Part shown: one piece after another, positions 1-9,127 of the stretch | Position numbering within the stretch: the first letter of the stretch is position 1 | How the letters are laid out: every line of letters starts with the position of its first letter | NCBI RefSeq assembly: GCF_039544005.1 | Contig: NZ_BAABKV010000001.1 | Coordinates: forward strand, 3,348,001 to 3,412,000 | Source: Kitasatospora paranensis | GTDB taxonomy: Bacteria; Actinomycetota; Actinomycetes; Streptomycetales; Streptomycetaceae | DNA: 64,000 bases | Reading direction: 5' to 3' | Notes under the pieces: model-generated | Seen by the model: the letters and a program-made list of their open reading frames with translations, nothing else | Databases searched by the model: none | Told to the model about the DNA's origin: nothing | Translations under genes and position numbers: made by a program

Positions 1-184
1 TGACGTCCGCGCCCTGGCTGACAGGCCAGACGTCCGTGACAGCGTGATAGTTCTTCAACGCCCACTGGTTATCACGGATGCTGTCGGCAGCGGCTGGTCC
101 TGCTCCCACGCCCCAGATGATGGCTCCGGTGGCCAGCACGGCCATACCGCGCATCGGTCGGCTGGTCGTCAAAGCCTTCGTCAC
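1..184 (-). CDS. mycP: Type VII secretion mycosin (MycP-type S8 serine protease), N-terminal part
   Basis: Only the first 61 codons lie in the window; the gene runs off the left edge. From a GTG at 184 the peptide has a short basic N-terminus, a hydrophobic stretch (AVLATGAIIWGVGAG) ending in an AxA-like site (PAAADS), then SIRDNQWALKNYH and VTDVWPVSQGADV. The form 'R..QWAL...A...W..s.GadV' is how mature mycosins begin, just before the catalytic Asp block. Mycosins are membrane-anchored subtilases of ESX systems that stabilise the secretion complex and process substrates. The two WXG100-like genes just upstream on the same strand support this. The catalytic triad is outside the window, so activity cannot be judged. 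The start is my choice; an ATG eleven codons in is an alternative. Confidence 0.8.
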   Translation of the reverse strand, partial: MTKALTTSRPMRGMAVLATGAIIWGVGAGPAAADSIRDNQWALKNYHAVTDVWPVSQGADV

Positions 185-197
185 CCCACTCGTCGTT

Positions 198-231
198 GGC
201 CGCCCGCACCGTCGCTCCGGTGCGGGCGGCC
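198..231. terminator. GC-rich hairpin between ESX substrate gene and mycP
   Basis: Perfect 14-bp inverted repeat (198-211 with 218-231) around a 6-nt loop, lying after the stop of the substrate gene at 259 and just before the mycP start at 184. There is no T tract, as is usual for actinobacterial terminators. It could reduce read-through so that mycP is expressed less than the substrate. Confidence 0.6.
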
Positions 232-258
232 GATCAGCTGTCGGCCCTGGAGCCGGAA

Positions 259-1617
259 TCATTCCACCACGTTCGGGTTGACGTGATCCCCCGACACCCA
301 GGTCTCCTCGTCCTCGACCAGGTAGTCGGGGCGGTCCTTGCCCTTCTTCTTGTCCTTCTTGCCGGCCTGCCCGGCCCCCGGCATCCCGTGGCCCTGGCCT
401 GCTGCGCCCTGGCCGCTTCCACCGCGTCCGCGGCCGAGTCCCGAGCCGCCCTCGGTGAAGGCGCCCCGCCGGGAGCCGCCCTCGCCGGCCTCGCCGACGA
501 CGCCTCCGCCGCGACGGGTCAGGCTTCCCGAGCGGCCTCCGGCGCCGCGGCCACCGCCCGCCGCACCGGACTCTCCCATGCCGGAACTTCCGAAGGCGCT
601 GCCGCCACGCCCGGTGGTTCCCGAGCCGAGTCCGCCGCCTGCACCACGGCCGGCGCCGGAGCCTCCGGCGGAACCGCCGATCGGCAAGCCGTCGAAGGTC
701 CCGGTGCCACTGAGACCGGAGCCACCGCGCCCCGAACCGCCGCCCGAGATGACACCTGTGCCGCCCGGACCGCCAGCGCCTGCGGACCCACCGGCCCGGC
801 CGCCACCGGCGATGCCGTCGATCCCGGTGGCCGATCCACTCGGCGCCTTGGGGTTGGGTGCCGGATTGGCAGTGCCTCCGGTGATGCCCGAGTCGGTCTT
901 CGGTGCGGGCGAGACCTTGGGCGACGTGACGCTGGTCTGCCTTGGCGACTGCGCTGATGCCCGGGTCGAAGACGAAGCGCCAGTCGAACCCTGGGCGCTG
1001 GCAAACCCCATGCCACCGCCCATGATGAGCCCCGCCAAGGCGCTTGCGCCGCCGGAATCCGATGCCGGCAGGTCCCGGTAGTCCTCATCAATGAATCCGG
1101 CCGGCGGCGGCTTGAGGAACTGCGTGGCCGCCCGGTACTTGAGCGACAGCGTCTGCATGACCGCGACCGCCTGGGCCTTCTTCTCCTCCGTGACGGTGGT
1201 GCGGGTGTCCTCGTCGGTCACGCCGACGGTCGACTTCGCCGCATCGCTGATCCCGTCACCCAACTTGTCCAGGAAACTGGGCTCTTCGGGCATGTCCTGC
1301 TTGGCCGCGTCGATCGCCTCGGCCATCATCTGCATCGCCACGGCGGCGTCATTGGCGTAGGACGCTGCACTGTTCACCGAGTTGGCCAGGCCTGACATCT
1401 TCGTGTAGAAGGCGTCACTGGTGGTGCCCTCCCATGAGGAAGTGGCGTCGGCCGAGGCAGTGTTGAGCGCGGTCCGGATCTGCTTCAGGCTGTCGGAGGC
1501 CCTCCGCCAAGGGTCGCTCGCCGCCATGACGCTGCCCGAGTCCATGCCCTCGACCATGGAGCGCATCTGACCGTGGCTGAAGCTGTTGAAGTTGGTGATG
1601 CCGCCTGCGTCGCTCAT
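259..1617 (-). CDS. WXG100-like ESX substrate with long Gly-rich tail
   Basis: 452 residues. The first ~170 are helical: residues 20-60 lead to a W-E-G motif (SSWEGTTSDAFYTKM), typical of the turn between the two helices of WXG100 proteins, followed by an Ala-rich second helix. Residues ~200-420 are low-complexity Gly/Ser/Ala/Arg. The last ~30 residues are a lysine cluster (GKKDKKKGKDRP) and an acidic end, YLVEDEETWVSG...VNPNVVE. This end contains YLVED, matching the ESX export signal YxxxD/E, and the 'YLVEDEETW' ending recurs in actinobacterial ESX-linked proteins. It probably leaves through the type VII system whose mycosin follows. The function of the Gly-rich part is unknown; it may act at the cell wall. 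Start ATG at 1617; the next substrate gene ends 80 bp upstream. Confidence 0.75.
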   Translation of the reverse strand: MSDAGGITNFNSFSHGQMRSMVEGMDSGSVMAASDPWRRASDSLKQIRTALNTASADATSSWEGTTSDAFYTKMSGLANSVNSAASYANDAAVAMQMMAEAIDAAKQDMPEEPSFLDKLGDGISDAAKSTVGVTDEDTRTTVTEEKKAQAVAVMQTLSLKYRAATQFLKPPPAGFIDEDYRDLPASDSGGASALAGLIMGGGMGFASAQGSTGASSSTRASAQSPRQTSVTSPKVSPAPKTDSGITGGTANPAPNPKAPSGSATGIDGIAGGGRAGGSAGAGGPGGTGVISGGGSGRGGSGLSGTGTFDGLPIGGSAGGSGAGRGAGGGLGSGTTGRGGSAFGSSGMGESGAAGGGRGAGGRSGSLTRRGGGVVGEAGEGGSRRGAFTEGGSGLGRGRGGSGQGAAGQGHGMPGAGQAGKKDKKKGKDRPDYLVEDEETWVSGDHVNPNVVE

Positions 1618-1696
1618 GGTCGGACGCCTCCCCTGTCCGTGCCGGTACTGCTGCCTTCAAACCTCAACTGATCGCCCCTGAAAGGGACGTGCGAGG

Positions 1697-2230
1697 TCAC
1701 CATGACGGTTGCGGGTCGCCGCCGCCGGCCGGCGAGCTGCCACCGGCCGGGCCCTTGGGACCGATCGGGTTCGCCGCGCGGACGGAGTTCGACCGGAGGG
1801 AGGCAGTGGTCACCGGCGGGCTGCCGCCGACGGACCAGCCGTCGCTCGAATCGACCTGCAGCGTGCGGGTCGTCTCGTGCTCGTGCTCCTCGTAGTTGTT
1901 GGCGGTCGCCTCCGCCTTGCGCTGTGCTTCCTCGATGGCGTCCTGAAGGCCATTCAGCACGGTCCGGAGGCGATCGCGCATCTCCTCGTACTTGGAGTGC
2001 AGCGCCTCCGCCTCTGCGAACGTCCCGAAGGCCGAGCGGCCCACGCCGCTCTGGCCGTGCACCTTGGTGCCGCCGGCCGAGGCCTCGAACTCGCTCAGCA
2101 GTCCCCGTACCTGCGACGCGAAGGCGCGCAGGCTGTCCACTTCAACGCGGTAGCCGGCGCCGGAGCCGCCGCTCGAACCGCTCCCCGTGCTCACGTCTGT
2201 CGTGCCTCCCCCGTACGTCACCACGCCCAT
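1697..2230 (-). CDS. WXG100-family small ESX protein
   Basis: 177 residues, ATG at 2230. After a Gly/Ser-rich start comes YRVEVDSLRAFASQVRGLLSEF, a turn (QSGVGRSAFGTF), and a second helix rich in E, R and K (ALHSKYEEMRDRLRTVLNGL...). This is the helix-turn-helix hairpin of WXG100/ESAT-6-like proteins, though the canonical W-x-G is replaced. After the second helix stands NYEEHEHETTRTL, containing YEEHE, a YxxxE export signal. The C-terminus is Pro/Gly-rich and probably disordered. It lies directly upstream of the larger substrate on the same strand (80-bp gap), so the two may be co-expressed and co-secreted as a heterodimer, as EsxA/EsxB or PE/PPE pairs are. Pairing is inferred. Confidence 0.7.
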   Translation of the reverse strand: MGVVTYGGGTTDVSTGSGSSGGSGAGYRVEVDSLRAFASQVRGLLSEFEASAGGTKVHGQSGVGRSAFGTFAEAEALHSKYEEMRDRLRTVLNGLQDAIEEAQRKAEATANNYEEHEHETTRTLQVDSSDGWSVGGSPPVTTASLRSNSVRAANPIGPKGPAGGSSPAGGGDPQPSW

Positions 2231-2352
2231 ATCTCAGGTCCAACCCTTATGTCTAACACATGGCACTCCGCGCCAGAACCACCCCCTCACGCCCGGCCGT
2301 CCCGACCCGCCCGCGCCTTCAGGGGCCTGCGCACAGCAGTGCTGATCGACCG

Positions 2353-3029
2353 TCACCTGACGGCGGCGGCGAGTGCCTGGCGGCAGAGGGTGTCGGCGCG
2401 GCGCGTGGTTTCGGGCAGACGGAAGGAGGGGGTGAGGGCGAGGGTGGCGGCCACCGCCTCGTCCAGCCCTATGCGATGGCCGACCGAGACGAAGACCGGC
2501 TTGACGCCCTGCCTGGTCCGGACGGCCCTGCCGACCTCCTCGCCCGCGTCGACCAGGGGGTCCACGAACCGCGTTCGGCGCCGGGGAGTCCGTAGGTGAA
2601 GGTGAAGGGGTTCTTGGCGACGCCGATCGTGCGCAGCCCGGTCCGCACGCCGAGGTGGCTGGCCAGGCCGAGGCGGCGCGGGTGGGCGAGGCCGTAGCCG
2701 TCGCACACCACGAGGTCGGGCTCGACGGTCAGGCCGTCCAACGCTTCGAGGACGGCGGGGATTTCCCGGAACGCGAGCAGGCCGGGGAGGTAGGGGAAGG
2801 CGACCGGGCCGACGGCGGTGGCCTGTTCGACGACTTCGAGCGTCGTGTAGTCGAGCAGGACGGCCGCGGCCGCGACCACGTCGCGCTCGTCGTCGTAGGC
2901 GACGTCGACCCCGGCGACCAGGGCGCCGGCGGCCGGGGCGGGGCCGGTCGCGGAGACCAGCGGTCGCAGGCGCTGCTGTTCGGCCAAGGCCGTGCTCTCG
3001 TCGGTGGGCCAGTCGGCCGGTACGCTCAC
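2353..3029 (-). CDS. nfi: Endonuclease V (deoxyinosine 3' endonuclease), frameshifted in this sequence
   Basis: Endonuclease V nicks DNA one base 3' of deoxyinosine and starts repair of deaminated adenine. Visible family blocks are VAGVDVAYD (metal-binding Asp), [41 protein letters not shown] (key Asp and His), TIGVAKNPF, and in another frame [20 protein letters not shown] and [12 protein letters not shown]. The frame breaks at a run of five G at 2556-2560 (C5 in the coding strand). One more C gives a continuous reading ...[14 protein letters not shown] and a 225-residue protein, the normal length. The start is taken as GTG at 3029, which has GGGGGAG immediately upstream; an ATG at 3080 is possible. 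The break is probably a sequencing undercall, otherwise the gene is dead. Confidence 0.85.
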
Positions 3030-3283
3030 ATCTCCCCCGTGGCACCGCTGCTGATGATTTGACGGTGTTCTGGCGATCACCGTACCTGGCGCGTGCGAGG
3101 AGGGGCGCAGCGCAGTGGCATCCCGGGCTGCTTCCCGTGAGCCCGTGCGCCCCTCGTGCCCTGCATATGCCCGGTTAGGCTTGACGTACCGGGCCTCGAC
3201 CCTGGGTAAAAAGCTTTCGGAGGAGCTCCGGCCTGACGCTCCGCCGACCGGACACCCGACACCTGTGTGAAGGACTGACCGCC

Positions 3284-3580
3284 ATGTCGCGACCGACCCT
3301 CGCCCAGCTCAGCACAGGGACTCTCACCGTCGTCGTCGCCACCGTGGCGCTGCTGGCCGTATCGGGCTCGACCGGCGTGCTGGAGGTCGCGGTGCTGGTG
3401 GCCTTCGCCATCGCCCTCGGGACGCTCACCACCGCGCTGCTCGTCACCGTGTCGGCCCATCGCACGGCTTCGGCCGACGCGGCGTCGACCCGGCGGCAGT
3501 CGCAGCCGCAGGATCGGGAGCAGGCCCGCGACCAGCCCCAGAGCATCGGCCAGCAGCCCGAGTTGGCCCACCAGGGCTGA
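3284..3580 (+). CDS. Small two-helix membrane protein, unknown function
   Basis: 98 residues from an ATG at 3284 with GAAGGA nine bases upstream. Residues ~12-30 (TLTVVVATVALLAVSGS) and ~32-55 (VLEVAVLVAFAIALGTLTTALL) are hydrophobic helices; the C-terminal ~40 residues are polar, rich in Q, R, D and S. I do not recognise the family; such proteins are common and uncharacterised in Streptomyces. It is convergent with the RDD gene downstream and divergent from endonuclease V. The upstream DNA has TTGACG at about 3182 and a GGGTAA at about 3206, possible promoter elements with non-ideal spacing. Confidence 0.6.
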   Translation: MSRPTLAQLSTGTLTVVVATVALLAVSGSTGVLEVAVLVAFAIALGTLTTALLVTVSAHRTASADAASTRRQSQPQDREQARDQPQSIGQQPELAHQG

Positions 3581-3650
3581 CGCGGCTTCGGACCGGCCGG
3601 GCACTGACGCACACCCGGCCGCTCCGGTCTTCCTGCCTCAGCCTGCCACG

Positions 3651-4368
3651 TCAGACGGTCGACACCACGACGGTCTTGGCGGCCTTGTCGTGGATGCACT
3701 GCCGGTACGGCTTGTCGAAGACGCCGAACAGTCCGTCGATCGGCCACCAGAGGCCGCCGCAGCAGATCAGCGCGGGGACGATGAACGTGGCCGCCCTGGT
3801 CCAGGCCGCCGACGGGCTCGGGGGCTGCCGTCGATCAGCATCGCGACCCGGACCTTCATCACCTTCTTGCCCAGCGTCTGGCCGTCCCGGCTGAGCATCA
3901 CTCCCTGGTACACCAGGAAGAGCAGGTAGCCGAGCCAGGTCGCGCCGACCCAGCCGTCCTGCTCGGTGAGGCTGGCGAACGGGAGGACCAGGAGCGCCGC
4001 GACGATCTCCACCAGCACGAAGTCCATGACCGTCGCGACGATCCGGCTCGGCCAGCTGCCGAGCGCCGGCATGCCGGGGACGGGACCCGCGCCGGGTGCC
4101 GTCGGCGGGGCATCGTGCCGCGGGGGCGGCGGGGGCGCGCCGTACTGGGGCGGCGGCGCGCCGTAGGTGGCGTCGTAGCCGGCGGGAGCGTCCGGACCGG
4201 CCGGGCTGTCGTACGGGCTGCCGCCGGCGGGCGGCGGCGGAGGTGCACCGTACGGGTCGGACGGCGCACCCGACGGCGTCCCCCCGTTCGGGGGCTGCTT
4301 GTCGAAGGAGGGCTTGTCGCCGCCCTCCGGCTCCTGGCCCGCGGGGCCCGGGGGTCATAGGTGCTCAT
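3651..4368 (-). CDS. RDD-family membrane protein with Pro-rich N-terminus (two frame breaks)
   Basis: RDD proteins are small integral membrane proteins, some linked to Na+/H+ exchange or transport. The start MSTYDP (ATG 4368) is followed by a Pro/Gly/Tyr-rich cytoplasmic region in the next frame (YGAPPPPP, YGAPPPQYG), then PALGSWPSRIVATVMDFVL, a helix (VEIVAALLVLPFASL), DGWVGATWLGYLLFLVYQGV, and DGQTLGKKVMKVRV, the conserved 'G.T.GK...kiRV' of RDD. In the third frame come AAWTRAATFIVPALICCGGL and the C-terminus DKPYRQCIHDKAAKTVVV, the usual RDD ending. Breaks are at runs of five G at 4350-4354 and 3820-3824; one extra base in each gives a continuous 239-residue protein. Both fit assembly undercalls. 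Confidence 0.75.
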
Positions 4369-4475
4369 GACCCGAGTAGAACATCGCAAATCAGGCAAAC
4401 TCTGGACATTCGGACTGTTTTGGCCTGCTGTCGCACCGGCGCCGCGCCGGGCTCACCGGCCCGACAGAACGGCGC

Positions 4476-6752
4476 TCAGGCCTTCACCACACGGGTGCGC
4501 GCGGCACGGTCGTGCCAGCCACGACGGGCCCTGCGATCGAGCAGCGGCCAGAGCAGTCCGATCGGCACCAGGACCGCGACCTGCCCGACGGCCCATCGGA
4601 CGAGGGCCCGTCCGAACGGCGGCGTCTGACGCTGCACCGCCCCCGCTGCCGCACCCCGACGGCGCCGCTTCTCCGACGCACCGTTCGCAGGCTTTCCACC
4701 CTTCGCGCTGCGGCCGGTGCCGACTGCCCGGGCGTCGACCACCCGCACCCGTGCCAGCCGCTTGCCGAAGGTCTGCCCCGTCCGGGACGTCGGGAGCACC
4801 TCGTACAGCAGCCCGAGCACGACCAGCACACCCACCAGAACACCGGCCTTGCCGAGCACGACCCCGTCCACCAGCAGGACCTGGACCTCGTGGCCGGCCG
4901 CGAGGAAGCGGCCCGGGCCTGGTCCAGCTTGTCCTGGATGTGTGCGACGGCGGACGCCGCCAGCGGCACACCGGCGGCGACCGCCACCACGGCGACCACC
5001 AGGGTGTCGACGATCCGCGCGGCCAACCGCCGGCCGAGGCCGGCCGTCTGGAGGGGCGGCGCCGCGGGCCCGCGGGTGCCCGCCTTCGGCGCCGCAGCCC
5101 TCGATCCCGCCCCGGCCGCCGAGGCCGGCGGAGGCACCGGAGCCGGGACCGGGACAGCCCGCGGGACCGGAGCCGGAGCCGGGACAGCCTGCGGTGGCGG
5201 GACCGGGGCCTGCGCCGATGCGGGCGCCGCATGAGCACCGGAGCGAGCGGGCACCCCGCCGTCCCGGACCGGGGCTGCCGGGGCTGCCGGTGCAGCCGGT
5301 GCAGCCGGTGCCGGTGTCCGGCGGGTCTCCGCAGACACCGACGGCACCGCGGCCTGCTGCTGCGCACTGCCGCCCGGTGCGGGCACGGACCCCGCCTTCT
5401 CGCCCGCCCTCCCCACGATCCTGCTGGGTTCCTGTACCGCACCGGCATCGGCCGCGGCGGTGGGCTCCGGCAGAGGGGTGGGCGTCGTCGGGGCGGGCAG
5501 CCGGGCCGGGGCGGGGACGTGCGCGGGCGTCGCCTCGGAAGCCGGCGCGGTGTCCGTGGTCGACGCTGCAGCCGCTGCAGGGGCCTTCGGAGCCGCCGGG
5601 GAAGCGGCTGCCGGCACCGCACGGGCGGCCGCCCGTCGCTCGCGCTGCGCTCCTCCGTCCCGGTCCGTCCGGGGTGCCCGCACCGGAGCGGGCGCGGGGA
5701 AGGACGGTGGGGCGGAGAAGTCCGCGGGGACGGCCGCATCGTGGTCGGCCTCCGACGGGAGCACGCCCCACGACACCCAGCGCGGAGCGGAACCGGTCTC
5801 CAGCAGGCCGCGCTGGGCCGCCGGGTCGGCCTGCCAGCCGGACTTCTCGGCCGCTCCCCTCCCAGCGCCCTCCGCAGACCCGTCCGGCCTCTGCGGCACC
5901 CCGGCCCTTCGGGCCCATCGCACCCATCGGGCGCCTCCGGCTTCTGCGGAGTCCCGGCCGGCGGCAGCCCCGAGCCGAGCTGCCCCGCGGCCGGCAGACC
6001 GGTCGACAGCGCAGCAGGACGATCGGCCGGCCGAACGGCAGGACCGTCGGCGGGCGCGTCGACGGCGCTCGGCCCCGCCGGTGCCCCGGCCTCGTCGGCG
6101 GCTGACGCGGCCGGCGACGCAGACGCGGGCGACGGGCCGGACGACGGCCGGTCCCACGGCGACCGTACGGGCTCCAGCACCGCGGCCTCGGACGGGAGCT
6201 GGGCGAGGACGGCGCGCGGGCGCAGTTCGAGGTCCTGCTGCGGTTCCATCCGGAAGGTGGCGCCGGCCGAGGTCTCGTCGAAGTAGATGGGGCCGGTCCG
6301 GGCCTCCGGGCCCGACAGCGGCAGCGAGGGCCAGTCGGGCATGTCCCGACCCACCGGCCCCGGCGGACGCCCCCGTCCCGGAACCACCGGCGGGGCCGCA
6401 CCGGCACTCGACGGCGGCAGCGGCGCCTCCCCCGACCGTTCTGGCCCTGCTCCCGGCCGTCCTGCTCCTGCCCCCGTACCTGCTCCTGCGCCTGCTCCTG
6501 CCCGTGCGGTGTCGGGGAGGCCGACGCCGGTGGCGGAGCGGCGCTCGGCGGCACGACGTGCGGGGCGTGCCGTCCGACGAAACGCGGCGGCTCCAGGATC
6601 TCGCCCTCCGCCGGGGCGGGCCTGGTGGTGCCGGGGACCCAGGCGGTGCCGCCCCAGTAGCGGACGAAGCCCGGGATGGACGGGTCCGGGTAGTAGCCCG
6701 GCATGGGACCGACGGCCGTGTCCGCGCCGCCACCGTTGGGCCGGTCCGTCAT
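4476..6752 (-). CDS. DUF2510-RDD membrane protein with very long Ala/Pro linker (three frame breaks)
   Basis: The start ATG at 6752 follows AAAGGAAG. Residues ~15-50 (PGYYPDPSIPGFVRYWGG.AW) are a DUF2510 domain. About 500 residues of Ala/Pro/Arg-rich, charged linker follow, including tandem APAAPAAPAAP. The C-terminal ~200 residues are an RDD domain: LGRRLAARIVDTLVVAVVAV, then GLLYEVLPTSRTGQTFGKRL, LARVRVVDARAVGTGR and FGRALVRWAVGQVAVLVPIG. Reading through needs single-base insertions at about 6429-6433 (C5), 5899-5902 (C4) and 4907-4917 (GC-rich CCCGGGCC). With these the protein is 759 residues. It sits in tandem with the shorter RDD gene. The role is unknown; the DUF2510 plus membrane domain layout is common in actinobacteria. 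Confidence 0.72.
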   Translation of the reverse strand: MTDRPNGGGADTAVGPMPGYYPDPSIPGFVRYWGGTAWVPGTTRPAPAEGEILEPPRFVGRHAPHVVPPSAAPPPASASPTPHGQEQAQEQVRGQEQDGREQGQNGRGRRRCRRRVPVRPRRWFRDGGVRRGRWVGTCPTGPRCRCRARRPGPAPSTSTRPRPAPPSGWNRSRTSNCARAPSSPSSRPRPRCWSPYGRRGTGRRPARRPRLRRRPRQPPTRPGHRRGRAPSTRPPTVLPFGRPIVLLRCRPVCRPRGSSARGCRRPGLRRSRRRPMGAMGPKGRGAAEAGRVCGGRWEGSGREVRLAGRPGGPARPAGDRFRSALGVVGRAPVGGRPRCGRPRGLLRPTVLPRARSGAGTPDGPGRRSAARATGGRPCGAGSRFPGGSEGPCSGCSVDHGHRAGFRGDARARPRPGPAARPDDAHPSAGAHRRGRCRCGTGTQQDRGEGGREGGVRARTGRQCAAAGRGAVGVCGDPPDTGTGCTGCTGSPGSPGPGRRGARSLRCSCGARIGAGPGPATAGCPGSGSGPAGCPGPGSGASAGLGGRGGIEGCGAEGGHPRARGAAPPDGRPRPAVGRADRRHPGGRRGGGRRRCAAGGVRRRTHPGQAGPGPGRFLAAGHEVQVLLVDGVVLGKAGVLVGVLVVLGLLYEVLPTSRTGQTFGKRLARVRVVDARAVGTGRSAKGGKPANGASEKRRRRGAAAGAVQRQTPPFGRALVRWAVGQVAVLVPIGLLWPLLDRRARRGWHDRAARTRVVKA

Positions 6753-7016
6753 TCGGTTCTTCCTTTGTCCCGGGCCGGCGCCGCTGGTACCCGCGCCCGC
6801 ACTCGTACCGGGCCCGCAGCGGGACCGGAGCACAGGCGGACAGTCGCCGGACAGTCACAAAGGGTAGTACGTCCCTGTCGGGGGGCCCGGGAGTTCTCCG
6901 GAACTGACCGTTTTCGAAAGAGTGCGCAAAAGCGTGTAAGAACGGCCCAACCGCGGGCTCTCCTCCTCCGAAGGGTCGAACAGAGGACCTGGACGAGAGC
7001 TGGAGAGGAACCGGTC
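6753..7016. other. Divergent intergenic region, RDD gene / SsgA-like gene
   Basis: 264 bp between the start of the DUF2510-RDD gene (minus) and the start of the SsgA-like gene (plus). It must hold both promoters. I see the two ribosome binding sites but no convincing -35/-10 pair or palindrome. Confidence 0.4.
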
Positions 7017-7433
7017 ATGGAGCAGTCGCCGAGCGTCGTCGAGCTGGAGCTGGGCATGGAGCTCGTGCTGTCACCGGAGCGGAGCGTGCCGGTCCCCGCG
7101 CGGCTGTCGTACGGGAGTCACGATCCCTTCGCCGTCCACATCACCTTCCACCTGGACACCGGCACGCCCGTGACCTGGGTCTTCGGCCGGGATCTGTTGG
7201 TGGAGGGGACCTTCCGGCCGTGCGGCCAGGGGGACGTGCGGATCTGGCCGACGAGGGCGGGCCGGCGCAGCCTGCTCTGTCTGGCCCTGAGCTCGCCTGC
7301 CGGGGACGCGCTGCTGGAGGCGCCGCTGGCGGCGGTGGCGGGCTGGCTGGAGCGTGCGCACCGGCTGGTGCCACCGGGCGGGGAGCTCGCCGCCCTCGAC
7401 ATGGACCACTGCCTCGCAGAGCTCTTGGCGTGA
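7017..7433 (+). CDS. SsgA-like sporulation/cell division regulator (SALP)
   Basis: 138 residues, ATG at 7017 with GAGAGGA seven bases upstream. Family blocks are ELGMELVLSPERSVPVPARL, YGSHDPFAVHITFHL, VTWVFGRDLLVEG, GDVRIWPTRAG, LCLALSSPAGDALLEAP and a C-terminal D.D..LAELL. This is close to SsgB in length and motifs. SALPs are unique to morphologically complex actinobacteria. They control where FtsZ is placed and how septal wall is made and remodelled during sporulation. The FARDLL-like block here reads FGRDLL. Which paralogue (SsgB to SsgG) it is cannot be told reliably by eye. It is convergent with the glycosyltransferase gene downstream. Confidence 0.85.
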   Translation: MEQSPSVVELELGMELVLSPERSVPVPARLSYGSHDPFAVHITFHLDTGTPVTWVFGRDLLVEGTFRPCGQGDVRIWPTRAGRRSLLCLALSSPAGDALLEAPLAAVAGWLERAHRLVPPGGELAALDMDHCLAELLA

Positions 7434-7542
7434 GCGGGACGCTACTCGTACGGGTGATGCGGCGCCCTGGCGTAAACGCTCACCCCTGTGCGGGCGGCTC
7501 TCACCCCGGTGCGGACAGCGCTCGCCCGTACCCGGGCGGCGC

Positions 7543-8960
7543 TCAGCCGACGGGCTGGCGGTCGTCCTGCGATCGCGGGCTCTCCGGCCGGGCGCCGGGC
7601 CGCTGCTGAGGCAGCCGGACGAGAGGTTCCCCGGCCGCCCGCCGGCGGGCCGCGACCCGGAACGCCGCGACCGCGAGGAAGGCCGTGCCGGTGAGCGGAT
7701 ACACCGCGGCGGGTACCTGGTGCAGCGCCGGCAGGTGCTGGTCGAGGTCGCCCTTGTGCGGCACGATCCACATCGAGAAGGACAGGAAGGCGAGCAGGGT
7801 CAGGGCGAGGATCGGCCGCCAGCGCAGCCGTCGCACCGATGCGGGACGGGACCGCTCGTGCGCGGCCTCGGCGGCGAGCAGGACGAGCATCGGCACGCAC
7901 CACACCCAGTGGTGGGTCCAGCTGATCGGCGAGATCAGGACGGCGGTGACGGCCGCGCAGCAGACGCCCCAGGCCTCGCCGCGCGGCAGCCAGCGGGCGC
8001 TGCGGTGGGCCCAGGCGGCGGTGGCGAGGCCGGCGACGGCGACGACCGCGCCGGCCAGCGTGGCGAGGGTGCCGGGGTCGGCGGTGTGCAGCAGCCGGGC
8101 GACGGCCCCGCGGACGGACTGGTTGTCGACGATCTCGGTCTTGCCGACCCGGGACGAGTCGTAGAGGTACTTCGTCCAGAAGCCCCAGGTCGCGCCGGGC
8201 AGCACGGCGGCGCCGACCGCGAAGGTGGCGAGGAAGGTCAGCCCGGCGACGAACGCGGCGCGCACCCGGCCGGTGATCAGCAGGTAGACGGCGAACAGGC
8301 CCGGGGTGAGCTTGATGCCGGCGGCGATGCCGATGGCGATGCCCTTGGAGCGGCGCCCGTCGGGCCGGTTGAGGTCCCAGAGGATCAGGCAGGCCAGGGC
8401 GAGGTTGATCTGCCCGTACCGCAGGGTGGTGAAGACCGGTTCGAGCCAGACGCCGAGCCCTGCGACGAGGACGACACCGATCGGGCGGAGGTCCCGGCGG
8501 GGCCAGTCGACCAGGCGGAACGACAGGTGGGCGAGGACGCCGAGCAGGACGACGTTCCCGGCGGTGATGGCCACCCGGAGGAAGCCGAGACCGAACCAGG
8601 TGGTCGGGACGAAGAGCATCGCGGCGAACGGCGGATAGGTGGCGGGCAGCTTCCACTCGGTGACCCGCAGCGCGTAGAGGTCCCGGCCGTGGGCGACGGC
8701 GGAGCCCTCGGCCCGGTAGACGACCATGTCGACCATGGAGGTGCCGACGAAGTGCCGGACGGTCGCATAGGCGATCAGCGACACCAGGGCCACGGCGCTC
8801 GCCACGGCCAGCGGGCGCCGGGGGCGGCCTGTACTGCCGCGCGGGCCGCCCGGGCCGTGTCCGGCACGGAGCGGTACCACCGGTCCGGGGCAGGGGTCTG
8901 CTCGGGCTGCCGCTGCGGCGCCCGGCCCGCCTCTCGTACCGTTGTCACTGTCCGCTCCAT
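7543..8960 (-). CDS. GT87 (DUF2029) polyprenol-phosphate-mannose-type mannosyltransferase, one frame break
   Basis: Multi-spanning membrane glycosyltransferase of the GT-C type. Visible are DMVVYRAEGSAVAHGRDLY near the N-terminus (acidic residues in the first outer loop), YPPFAAMLFVP, RYGQINLALACLILWDL, a GIAAGIKLTPGLF block, DNQSVRGAVARLLH and SPISWTHHWVW, all typical of GT87 enzymes that use polyprenyl-phosphomannose for envelope glycans. The N-terminus MERTVTTVREAG (ATG 8960) is in a different frame. A run of five G at 8820-8824 needs a sixth to give ...QAAPRRPLAVASAVAL and a 472-residue protein. The acceptor is unknown; by homology it would be a lipoglycan or phosphatidylinositol mannoside. 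Confidence 0.78.
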
Positions 8961-9127
8961 CTGCCGGTGAACCAGCTAGCGACACTACCGGACCTGGTCC
9001 GTGACGCCACCGGCCCGGCGGCCCGACCTGCTGGGACGTAGGGCCCGCAGCAACCCGGAGCGGAAGACGCGGCACCCCCGGGGCACGGGGCTCCGGGGTG
9101 CGGCGGCAGTAGGACAGGATGCGGCGG

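Noticed and set aside
5270..5320. GCTGCCGGG-type tandem repeats as a CRISPR or satellite
   Set aside because: They encode the Ala/Pro linker of the DUF2510-RDD protein; there are no spacers of regular length.
2353..6752. Decayed region with pseudogenes (endonuclease V and RDD genes)
   Set aside because: All breaks are single-base losses, most of them in C/G runs, all protein motifs are intact on either side, and the same error type occurs in essential-looking genes elsewhere in the window.
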